This document shows positions 43,019 through 52,308 of a stretch of 64,000 nucleotides of DNA, piece after piece; position 1 is the stretch's first letter; each line of letters starts with the position of its first letter. The stretch is from Helichrysum umbraculigerum (lineage: Eukaryota; Streptophyta; Magnoliopsida; Asterales; Asteraceae): contig CATIUR010000003.1 in NCBI GenBank assembly GCA_949592205.1, positions 85,340,001 to 85,404,000 of the forward strand, in the 5' to 3' direction. Under the pieces are notes generated by a model. It was not told the DNA's origin. It did no database searches and worked only from the letters and a program-made list of their open reading frames with translations. The position numbers and the translations under genes are program-made.

Positions 43019-45527
43019 TGTAACACCCCCAAATTTAGTGATTTGCGGAAGCATACTTGGGTGTTACTAATCAATATACAAAGCACAAGATATACAACAA
43101 ACGACCTCTAAATGAGACGTTTTGTAAAATAATTACATTTCATAATTAAATCGTTTGAAAACATATAGTTTTCTTTACAAAAATATGTAAGCCTAGAGTC
43201 CGCGTATGTGGCGGGAGATTCTATTACATAACCATAGTACAAAAGGATAATGCCAAAGAATCTCCGTTAAATGCAGTTTGGAAATCATGCGACTCTAGCT
43301 AGTAATCCTGGAGTGATCCTACTCCGTAAGTGTACCTGAGAATACATGCTAAAAAGGGTCAACCAAAAGCTTGGTGAATCTCACAGGTTTATCAGTAAAT
43401 AATCAGTTTGAACACAAGATTTCATCAGTAGTGCCCGTAGGCGTATATCAAGCATTTGCAAATCTCGCAAAAGTAAAGTAATCAAGTTATACCGTTGCCA
43501 TGATGCTCATAATCGAAGCTTAACCCGTAAATAATCAGTTGCTCCTGTAACATGCTCGAAATTGAGCAAGCATAAGTAACGAAATAATAGTCACCCGTTT
43601 CTACGTGTAATTCAGTACGTGGTAGCGCTACTACCCCGGGCAGGGAGGGTCATTTCCCTAATGGATCCATTAACTACTGTTCGCGCTTAAGTCCATAACT
43701 AACGATATATGATGGAGAGACTTCAGTAAGTAGTGAATAACTCATGCAATTCCGTTTGGTATAGAAATCAGTTTAGTACTTGTGTTCAGGAAAAATAAGT
43801 AGCATGTATCTCCCCCAACAAGATAAAACAGTAAAAGTGGGGCCGTAAGACTCACCTGAGCCTAGTAGTAAGCAGTTGAAAACTGTAAGTAGCGTGTAGG
43901 TTCTCCGAACCCGTAACCTTTAAATGCCTAAACATATAAAGTTAAGTAAGTAGATGTCTCGCAAGACCATCTAGGCTAGTTGTCTACACAACTCGTTATG
44001 TCCAAGTATTTGTTTAGTAATCCGTTTGTAGTTTGAAAACAAGTATGGCCCGTTGGTGACGGTTTGTAATAATGATTCAAAGTGTTATCATTATATGTAT
44101 CGTTGAATCCGGTTTCGTTATTTGTAAGTGTTCGACACTTAGTGTGAAAAGTATTTACGACATCCAATGACGGGGGCCCGGGGGCAGCGCCCCTGGTAGC
44201 GGGGTCCAAGGGGCGGCAGCCCCTGGCGGGGTCCAAGGGGCAGAGCCCCTGGCCGGGGTCGAGCTGCCAGGTCAGCTTGGAAAATTTTTATTTCTACTAC
44301 TTTCCTTTAGTGAAAACGCGTCCGAAATCTGGATTTGGAGTAAAATCAGGTGGTAAAATTCTGGTTCCGACACTTAGTAAAAATCTGAGTTTTCAGGGTT
44401 CTGTTTTGTGCGACGTTGGGTGCGACGTCGCAAGCGACGTAAGGTGCGACGTGGGTGTATGCGTCGCATTATGCGGCCTTCGCAATTTAATGCGACGTAG
44501 GGTGTTGCGTCGCTAAGTGCGACGCTAGTTCGGTTTGCGACGTTAAAGTCTACGTCGCTACGTGCGACATCCGCAAGTTAATGCGACATAATAGGCTGCG
44601 TCTCTAGTGCGACGTTGAGATTTTTGTGCGACGTAGGTCGCGACGTCGCAGAGGCCGCTGGCCAGGTGCGACGTAGCGGTCTGATGGCCGGAAATTGTGC
44701 CGAAAACGAGTTTTCCGGTTTTCGTTCGGTCCAAATCTTTTACCCAACCCATTTTTGGACATTTTAAGCATGTATAAACCATAAAAACGTAAAAACATTA
44801 AGAATCGAGAGATGTCGGGTTTTGTCGGAAACTTACAAAATGTCGGATGAGAAATCCGAAAAGATAGAAATGTAGATCGTTGCGAGGTGATGCTTTTCTT
44901 CCAAATGGAGGGTATGATTCGGCGATGTTTCGTGGTGTTATTTAGCGAATTTGGTGATGAAGGTGGTTTGGTGATTGGGAGTAAAAAGAAAGAGAGAGAG
45001 AGAATAGAAAGTGGAAATGGGGAAAAAGGAAGAAGGTGGGAGGTTTTAACCTCCCATTTTCAGTCTCCGTCCTCGCGCTCCGTGCGGTGTTCGTTTTCTC
45101 CGTCGTTTTTCGTTAAATTATTTCTTTTATGTGTTTAGTTATATTTATAAAAATCACAAACCTTGTTAAATAACTCAATTAAATTATTTCCTTAAGTCTT
45201 TAATAGTTTAGATTAAATTTAATTACTTTTGTTTTTAAATCGTGTAAACTTTAATCAAGTGATACGAGATAATTTCTAATTATTGAAAAATAGCATTTTC
45301 GGTCATAATTGCGTTATTTTAGTTTATAAACATTTGTTCACCAACGTCCGTATTAATCGAATAGAATTTCGTTCTATTTAAGTCGCGTACGATTTAGATC
45401 AAATCGCAAAGTTGTATATATTTACCAATATATAATCCGATACATAAATTAGCCTAACACGGAACTAATTACATGTATTAACAAAGAATTAGGCACTAAT
45501 TCTAGTCCTAATTTGCCGGTTGTTACA
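43019..45527 (-). repeat. 5' LTR of Tekay-like copy 2
   Basis: It is 2509 bp. Sense-strand landmarks in order: pyrimidine-rich strip, GTAAGT (44831-44836), GCGACGT island (44409-44679), G-rich tract (about 44173-44259), CAG|GTGAGT (GT at 43854-43855). One single-base indel and about 19 substitutions separate it from 34959-37468. Confidence 0.95.
44409..44679 (-). repeat. Palindrome island, GCGACGTCGC type (copy 2, 5' LTR)
   Basis: This is the same island as at 36350-36619. It begins about 160 nt downstream, in the sense direction, of the GTAAGT motif at 44831-44836. Confidence 0.9.
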
Positions 45528-45532
45528 AGTAG

Positions 45533-46298
45533 TGTGCAAAACTCATCAGATATAAAGCTCCTATCGGCACCAGTATCAAACAGAATAGATGCAGTTAAGT
45601 TGTTGAGGAGGAACATACCCGTGACCACATTCGGGTCTTGACGGGCGTCCCCGGAGTTGAGTACAAAGCCTCTACCTTTGGCGTTGTTCTTGTTGCGGTT
45701 GTTGTTGTTGTTGCCCTTGTTTTGCAGTTTCGGGCATGTATCCCTGAAGTGCCCTAGGTTTCCGCATTCAAAACATGCTCGGGAGGGCCTGGTGTTGCAG
45801 TTGGAGTTGGTGTTGTCGGTTGGTGATCTGCAGTCCTTGGCGAGGTGACCGTACCTCTTGCAGTTGTTGCACTGAGGACCACAAGGACCTTCATGGTGGC
45901 GCCTGCATTTGGAGGAGTAGGGTTTGCTCCCAATGTAGCCCCGTTGGGTGTCGGTGGTGGAGTTGTAAGCCTTGATGGTGTCTGGTTTCTTGTTTGGTTG
46001 GTTGTTGTGGTTGTCGGACCACTTTCGTTTGTTTTGATTGGAGGATGAAGTGAGTGGTTCTGAGTCCTCGCTAATAGCCATGAGGTCTTGGGCTAATAGG
46101 ATTGCACCGTCGATGGTGGTTTGATTTGAAGAGGCGACGTGCCCCCGAACAGGTTCCGGAAGGCCAAGGATGTACTTCCTGATTTTATCGGATTCCGTGC
46201 TCACCATAGCTGGGCGGAGGGCAGCGAGCTGCTGGAACCTGGTGGTATAACCATCGATATCACCACCCTGAGCCTTTAGGTTCCAGAACTCCTCGTCC
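45533..46298 (-). pseudogene. Tekay-like copy 3 gag, C-terminal part and protease start
   Basis: It reads capsid C-terminus, two CCHC knuckles (CNNCKRYGHLAKDC, CFECGNLGHFRDTC), an Asn-rich linker and the protease active site FDTGADRSF. It stops at the copy 2 insertion. The left boundary is the AGTAG duplication; the right boundary is the MITE duplication CCTCGTCC at 46291-46298. Confidence 0.88.
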
Positions 46299-46635
46299 TA
46301 GGGGTGAGCGTGGTACCATACCGGTACCGAACCGGTACCGACCGGTTGGTACCGGTTTTTAATTTGTCCCAAATCAAAAACCGAATACCGTACCATTTGT
46401 ATCGGTTGGTACCGGTTCGGTACCGGTCCGGTGCGGTTCCGGTTCGGTTTAGGTATTTTGGTGTGCATGGTACCAACCGGTACCGAACCGGTACCGACCG
46501 GTTGATACCGGGTTTTTTTTTGCCCCAAATCAAAAACCGAATACCGTACCATTTGTAACGGTCGGTACCGGTTCGGTACCGGTCCGGTTCGGTACCGGTT
46601 CGGTTTCGGTATTTTGGTATTTTTGCTCATCCCTA
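46299..46635 (+). mobile_element. hAT-type MITE inserted in copy 3 gag
   Basis: This 337-bp insert has terminal inverted repeats TAGGGGTGAGC and GCTCATCCCTA (one mismatch) and an exact 8-bp duplication CCTCGTCC at 46291-46298 and 46636-46643. Both are hallmarks of hAT elements. It has no coding capacity. The interior is built from GGTACCGG, ACCGGTACCGAACCGG and similar inverted motifs. It is arranged as two imperfect direct copies of a unit of about 155 bp, each with the shared block CCAAATCAAAAACCGAATAC. Copy 1 lacks this insert at the equivalent place, so it arrived after the two copies diverged. Confidence 0.9.
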
Positions 46636-47074
46636 CCTCGTCCAGCTTTTTGAGTTTGTCGATCGAACAGTACTTGGCAGTGAGTTTTGCTTTCAAGTCC
46701 TCCCAAGAGAGTAGGTAGGCAGTGTCAGCACCCACTGATTGAGAATATGAGTTCCACCAAGAGTGGGCATCGTCTTCGAGGGAGCAGGTGGCGAAGTTAA
46801 CTTTCTCGTTTTCCGCGCATTTGCTGACGCGGAAAACAGTTTCCATCTTCTCGAACCATCTGATCAGTCCGATGGCTCCCTCAGTACCCTTGAAGCTTGA
46901 GGGTTTGCAGCTCTGGAAGTCCTTGTAAGAACAAGGTTTAGCAGTGGTGGTTTCAGCGGCATCGATGTTTCTCCCGGAATTCTGTGGAGTATTCCGAGCC
47001 AGGGCTTCAGTCACAGCCTGGGTTATGAGGGATGTAAGCTGAGCATCGGTGTACGGTCTCGTCTTTGGCGGCAT
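46636..47074 (-). pseudogene. Tekay-like copy 3 gag, N-terminal part
   Basis: From ATG at 47074 (MPPKTRPYTDAQLTSLITQA) it encodes the capsid-type region, very close to copy 1. It is cut at LKKLDE by the MITE, after which the frame is meaningless. Confidence 0.9.
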
Positions 47075-47369
47075 GATTCTTCAATAAAACAAATGAAGAT
47101 ACATAAGATTTTGTAAGAAAATTTTTTTTGTCTCAGATGTACATGTATAAAGGCGGCAATACATAACATCAATATGAAAAAGAAATATGGCAATTAGTAT
47201 AAGTAGAAACAGCAAGGAATATTTGATATAAAATACGAATTCAAAGGTTACATCCCACGGATGTATTACAAAAGGTGTCGGGAATTGTTACATCCGACCG
47301 AATTATAGAGTAGCGCTTAGATATTTATTAAATTACAAGATAGATTACAAGACAAGAACTACACTAGTC
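47075..47369 (-). other. Spacer between the extra ORF and gag of copy 3
   Basis: This 295-bp noncoding gap is similar to 16068-16362 in copy 1. Confidence 0.65.
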
Positions 47370-47855
47370 TCAACGTTGATTAATTTGCTCCATCATTTCA
47401 ATGAGACGATCCACAGTATTTGCAAGTCTGCTGGCCTGTCGGGCATTGTCTTCAGCCAATGCTAGTCGCTGTACCAAACCACGGGCATATTCTTCCGTTT
47501 CCCGTGAGCGTTGCTCACACTCTTCTAGTCTGTGTTTCAAGAGGGCGGTTTCCACGCTTATCTCCACCACTTTGTTGAAAAGAATGTCTACATTGTTAAC
47601 GGTGGTTTCGTGATCCTCGGAGACTTGTTCGATGCGCTCAAGGGATGTAAGTCTCCAGTTTTCGTTCGTCTCCTGCAACACGACGTCCATAGTGCGAAGT
47701 CGTTGCTCGTGTTGGTTCACCCTTGCGGCTAAGGTTGGCAAGGTGAAGTGAGTGGGGTACGGGCCAGCTCGAGGCAACCTGGCGTTCCTCCTAGCTACCC
47801 TTGGGTTCTGCAGCCCGGATTGAGAGCGCGATGGATTGGGCGGTGTGTTTGCCAT
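47370..47855 (-). CDS. Extra coiled-coil ORF upstream of gag, Tekay-like copy 3
   Basis: This 161-residue protein has the same length as in copy 1, about ten residue differences and no gap. Its function is unknown. It starts MANTPPNPSRSQSG, has a basic N-terminus, then a charged helical region, and ends in the conserved LVQRLALAEDNARQASRLAN block. The frame is open even though the gag and pol of this element are broken by insertions and truncation. Confidence 0.72.
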   Translation of the reverse strand: MANTPPNPSRSQSGLQNPRVARRNARLPRAGPYPTHFTLPTLAARVNQHEQRLRTMDVVLQETNENWRLTSLERIEQVSEDHETTVNNVDILFNKVVEISVETALLKHRLEECEQRSRETEEYARGLVQRLALAEDNARQASRLANTVDRLIEMMEQINQR

Positions 47856-48217
47856 TTCTGAGACAAAATGTTAGTAAGAATGAGGCCTATATTCATATAT
47901 TACATATAAAATATATCCTAAGATTGTCACGAGGTCTATCTATGTATACCTAGTATCACATAATAGCCTATTGAGTGTCTAACACATACATGTTTGAGTC
48001 TCGGTTCTCTCGAGGTCAGAGTCAACTAGTGTATTCCTGTTTGACATAATCGTTTCAGACCTCACATCTTCTTTCCTTAATTGTACATAGTTGATCAGGA
48101 TATGTTAAATTAAAGTTGTATGCTGTAATTCCTGAACCAATCATACCTAATAAGGAAATACTGCCTAATGGTCATAGTCTAGGCCCACTAAATGCAACCT
48201 AGTTCACTATAACCTTA

Positions 48218-48230
48218 GGCTCTGATACCA
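48218..48230 (-). other. Primer-binding site of Tekay-like copy 3
   Basis: The minus strand reads TGGTATCAGAGCC, three bases from the LTR end at 48234, complementary to initiator tRNA-Met. Confidence 0.88.
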
Positions 48231-48233
48231 ATC

Positions 48234-50504
48234 TGTAACACCCCCAAATTTAATGATTTGCGGAAGCATACTTTGGGTGTTACTAATCAATAATCAAAGC
48301 ACAAAGATATATAGTAAACGACTCTATATGCATCGTTTTAACAAAAATATATTAACACTGAAATGTTTACAACGTTGAAGCTTTACATAGCTCGAGTTTA
48401 AATAAAAGAGAGATTTTAGTACATAAGTACTTGTACAAAATATGCTAATGCAAGAAAATCTCTAAAGTCTGTATGCTGACTCGAGCTACAAATCCTGAAG
48501 TAGATTCAACCTACTGCTTGGTACCTACGATACATGCTAAAACGGGTCAGCTAAGGCTGGTGAGCTCACATGTTTGAATATTAAATAATGTTGTATGAAC
48601 CGCAAGATTTAAGTAATGATTTGCATCCAGCAAATATAAGTATAAGTAATCGTGTATACAGCCATGAGCACATAGTTGAGCTTAACTCGTGGGTCAGGGT
48701 CACAGCCTGAGCGTTTTTGCCTCCACGAATGCCTAATCTACATTCGTCTTCCCAAATATTAGTACGTCCGTTTACCCGGTTAGTGCTTGCTAACCCGAAC
48801 GAGGAGGGTCAATCCTATATGGTACCATATGCTAATATTCACGCTACAACGTATTAACAACTATGCTGACGGAGGGCTTTAAATGATTAGTGTAAAACTC
48901 ATGTAGTATAAGTAAAAGTTGTACTTGCGTTCACATGTTAAAATAAGCAATGTATCACACCCCTGAGTAAAACAGTAAAAATAGGTGCTATGAGACTCAC
49001 CTGAGTCTAGCTAGTTTACTTAATAAACTAGTTGATTAGCCGAGTAGTGAAGTCCAATGACTTGTAACCTGAGGGTGTCCACGACACGCGATGGTTATAA
49101 ACGTGAGTCGGTATCCCAAAGGACTACCTTTGTAGTTGTTACACAAATATATATATGTCCAAATTACTACGATTTGGTTGATTATTTGATCTGTGTTTTG
49201 AAAACGTGTACGGCCCGTTGGTGACGGTTTGTAACAATAGTTCCAAAATGTTATAATTGTGATTGCTACAGTAAATTGCTACAGTAAATTTGACTTTTCT
49301 ACAGTAACTTTGACTTCAAAATCCTGATTCTGGTTTTTGCGACACAATCTGCGACACAAAAGTTTGGTATGCGACACTGGGGTTGTGTCGCATAGGAATG
49401 CGACACAAGAGTTTAGCGACACAAGGGTCGTGTCGCATAAGCGTACGATGCTGATTTAACAGCGACATAGTGGTTGTGTCGCATGGTACTTGCGACATAA
49501 GGTACGACACAATATTGTGTCGCAAAAGATACGACATAACTGGCTTCATACGACACAAAACACGACATAGAGGATTTTATACGACACAACATGCGACACA
49601 AGGCTTGTGTAGCAAAGATGAACGTCAGTCCAGTACCCAGCGACTGTCGACATTTTCCGACCCAAAACTTAAATCTAACTTGGTTTTAAGCTATAAAATC
49701 GTGTTTTACTCTTTGTAATGGACATATATACACTTGAATAACTCATAAATATGTAAAAATAAGCTAAAACGAAAGGTTTCGGGAATTTGTCGGAAACTTA
49801 CAAAATGTCGGATTGAAAATCCGAGAAGATAGGAAGATAGATCGTGTCGTGGTGGTTCTTTCGTTTCAAACGAGCGAGGAAATCCGGTAGCGTTTAGTGC
49901 TAGTATTTTGTGATTTAATGAAGTGGTGGTGTGGTGGTTTAATTTAGAGAGAAAAAGAGAGAAAGGGAGTAAGAGAGAGAGAGTGTGTTGGTGGAAGTGA
50001 GGAAGGAAAGATGGGGAGGTGGAGGTTATCTCCACTTTTCAGTCTACGTTCCCGTGCGGTGTTCGTTTTCTCCGTCTTTCAAGCGTTAAATATTTATTTT
50101 ATGTGTTAATTAGTCATTCTAAATTACGAGTCTTTGTTGGATAATTTAATCGAATTATTTTGTCAAATATTTAAATAATTTGTTTATTTTTGTTTTTAAG
50201 TTATGCATTAACTATTTTAACCGTGTGGACGTTTATTTGTATGATGTAGTATACACTTAAATTATTGTCAGATTCATATTTGAAAACGATCGCGTTATTT
50301 GAACAAAATGTTTCACCAACGTCCGTATTTAATTGAATCGAAATACATTCGATTTAAATTGCGTACGATTTAATCAAACCGCATAATTCGTATATATTCA
50401 TCAATATATAATTTGATACATTAATTAGCCTAACACAGAACTAATTACATGTATTAACATATGATTAGGCACTAATTACTAGTCCTAATTTAGCGGGTGT
50501 TACA
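48234..50504 (-). repeat. Tekay-type LTR shared by copy 3 and copy 4
   Basis: This 2271-bp LTR has ends TGTAACACCC...GGTGTTACA. On the low side it abuts a primer site (5' LTR of copy 3). On the high side it abuts a polypurine tract and pol end (3' LTR of copy 4). It has GTAAGT at 49796-49801 (minus strand) and the TGCGACACAA island at 49338-49615. No second copy of this LTR is in the window, so it cannot be dated. Confidence 0.92.
49338..49615 (-). repeat. Palindrome island, TGCGACACAA/TTGTGTCGCA type (Gypsy LTR)
   Basis: There are about 20 copies of GCGACACAA, TACGACATAA, TTGTGTCGCA and close variants in both orientations. The same core forms the islands of the SIRE-like Copia element. Directly after the island the plus strand reads GCAAAGATGAACGTCA, almost the same as GCAAAGATGAACATCA after the Copia island near 55336. 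Confidence 0.9.
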
Positions 50505-50520
50505 TTCTCCCCCTGTTAAG
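50505..50520 (-). other. Polypurine tract of Tekay-like copy 4
   Basis: The minus strand reads CTTAACAGGGGGAGAA immediately before the LTR start TGTAACACC. Confidence 0.82.
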
Positions 50521-50538
50521 AGAATTTCGTCCCGAAAT

Positions 50539-51780
50539 TTAAGTTGAAGTCGCTTTTGATGAAGAATCGGGAAATAAATGAGGATACTTGAGTCGCATTT
50601 GGTCTTCTCGTTCCCAAGTGAATTCCGGACCACGCCGCGAATTCCACCTGACCTTAACGATGGGAATACGACTTTGTTTGAGTTGTTTGACCTCACGGTC
50701 CATGATTTCAGCAGGTTCCTCAACAAAATGAAGTTTGTTATCGACGCGAATCTCGTCGAGTGGTATAATGAGTGTCTCATCAGACAGACATTTCTTTAGG
50801 TTAGAAATGTGAAAGGTAGGGTGCACGCTGCTGAGTTCGGATGGCAGCTGTAATCGATATGCCACGGGGCCAATCCGTTCGAGGATCTCAAAAGGCCCAA
50901 TGTACCTAGGATTCAATTTCCCGCATTTGCCGAATCGGATTATGCCTTTCCAAGGCGATACTTTCAGGAGTACTCGATCCCCAACCTGGAACTCGAGTGG
51001 TTTGCGTCTCACGTCAGCGTAACTTTTCTGACGATCACGAGCGGCTTTGAGTCGGTTTTGGATTTCAAAAATTTTTTCGGTGGTTACATGAATAATTCCA
51101 GGACCAGTGAGCTAACTGTCTCCCACTTCGGTCCAACAGATCGGTGTTCGGCACTTACGACCGTACAGTGCCTCAAAAGGTGCAGCCTTGATGCTGGCGA
51201 GATAGCTGTTATTGTACGAAAATTCGCACAACGGTAGGTGTCTTTCCCAATTTGTACCGAAATTAACTACACAGGCTCGTAGCATATCTTCCAGTGTCTG
51301 AATAGTTCGTTCGCTCTGGCCATCGGTCTGAGGGTGGTACGCGGTACTCATATCAAGACGGGTACCCAGTGCTTTATGGAGTGTTTGCCAGAAGCGAGAC
51401 GTAAATCGAGCATCCCTATCAGAGATAATAGAAGTAGGGACACCGTGTCGGGAAATGATTTATTTGATGTAGATTTGTGTGAGGCGTTCCATTTTATCGG
51501 TTTCTTTGATTGCCAAGAAATGAGCTGATTTGGTGAGACGATCGACGATCACCCAAATTGTATCGCAACCTCTCGACGACTTAGGAAGTTTGGTTATGAA
51601 ATCCATGGTAATCTGATCCCATTTCCATTCAGGGATATCGGGTTGCTGAAGTAAACTAGAAGGTTTTTGGTGTTCGGTTTTGACTTTCGAGCACGTAAGA
51701 CACTTGCTGACGTAAGTGGAGATTTCGGCTTTCATGTTCGGCCACCAATAAAATTCCTTGATGCCGTGGTACATTTTATC
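50539..51780 (-). pseudogene. Tekay-like copy 4 pol tail: integrase and chromodomain (two stops)
   Basis: It reads integrase from the zinc-binding part (YHGIKEFYWWPNMKAEIS, CLTCSKVK) through DFITKL and GQSERT. A GPY/F region (RYIGPFEIL) and the chromodomain-like end (WNSRRGPEFTWERE) follow. Stop codons lie at 51460-51462, just after IYIK, where copy 1 has a Glu codon, and at 51112-51114, where copy 1 has a Gln codon. It is cut at 51780 by the SIRE-like insertion; the rest should lie beyond the right edge of the window. Confidence 0.9.
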
Positions 51781-52237
51781 TGTAGGTTCCACTTGTACGG
51801 ACCAAATCGAGTAGTTCAACTAGTTTGTTAAAGCGGAAATCAAACAAACTAATATATGCTAGATTAACACGATAAATGACCAAAACACAAAGTGTGTATG
51901 TATATATATATGAAACACTAACAACAATACATACACTTGGACACAAACACACAAAGATCAAATAACACTTAGAGAGTATTCTGTGATAATGAGAGTGCTA
52001 TGTGTGTGTAAAATGTGTTGCCAAAACAGAAGCTGGCGAGCTTCTATTTATAGCCTGATCCAAACTTTATGCGACACAAGCCTTGTGTCGCATAGACTCT
52101 TCTGCGACATAATGCTTGTGTCGCATGGATACAAAAATTGTAATTAAACTAAATCTAAAACTATACAAAACGTAATTACAATTTTGACACGATTACAGAC
52201 TGAGACCAACTGACAGACACACATAGATGTTTCAACA
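51781..52237 (-). repeat. 3' LTR of the SIRE-like element
   Basis: This 457-bp LTR begins TGTTGAAACA and ends GGAACCTACA on the minus strand. It has a TATA box and, upstream of it, a small TGCGACACAA cluster (52069-52128). It is short for the SIRE lineage as I remember it. Confidence 0.9.
52045..52052 (-). promoter_or_regulatory. TATA box of the SIRE-like LTR
   Basis: The minus strand reads GGCTATAAATAGAAGC, with TATAAATA about 185 bp from the LTR start. Transcription should start near 52010-52020 in this copy, and at the matching place in the 5' LTR outside the window. Confidence 0.75.
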
Positions 52238-52252
52238 AACTCCCCCGTGTCT
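52238..52252 (-). other. Polypurine tract of the SIRE-like element
   Basis: The minus strand reads GACACGGGGGAGTT directly before the LTR start TGTTGAAACA. Confidence 0.8.
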
Positions 52253-52308
52253 TCAGCTTGGTCTTCGAAAAATTCTTCAATTTTCTTCAGTCTTCAGATG
52301 TCTGGTCT

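Larger units (their letters stand above)
34959..45527 (-). mobile_element. Complete Tekay-like element (copy 2) with point defects
   Basis: This 10569-bp element has LTRs of 2510 bp (34959-37468) and 2509 bp (43019-45527), and TSD AGTAG at 34954-34958 and 45528-45532. The primer site is at 43003-43015 and the polypurine tract at 37469-37481. I count about 20 differences between LTRs (about 0.8%), so it is recent. Gag-Pol carries one frameshift and two stop codons, so it is not autonomous as read. It is inserted in the protease gene of copy 3. Confidence 0.95.
30303..50504 (-). mobile_element. Old Tekay-like element (copy 3), truncated and interrupted three times
   Basis: In the sense direction this runs from the LTR at 48234-50504 through primer site, extra ORF, gag, protease, RT and RNase H to a truncation at about 30303. 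The integrase, chromodomain and 3' LTR are missing. It is split by a MITE (46299-46635), a complete Tekay-like element (34959-45527) and a solo LTR (32123-34848). Each insertion has an exact target duplication, and protein homology resumes on the far side of each. Confidence 0.88.

Noticed and set aside
49316..49718. Met/Arg/His-rich frames such as 80 and 82 residues
   Set aside because: They are translations of the TGCGACACAA island; similar frames appear at every such island (for example 55608-55865 and 63307-63635).
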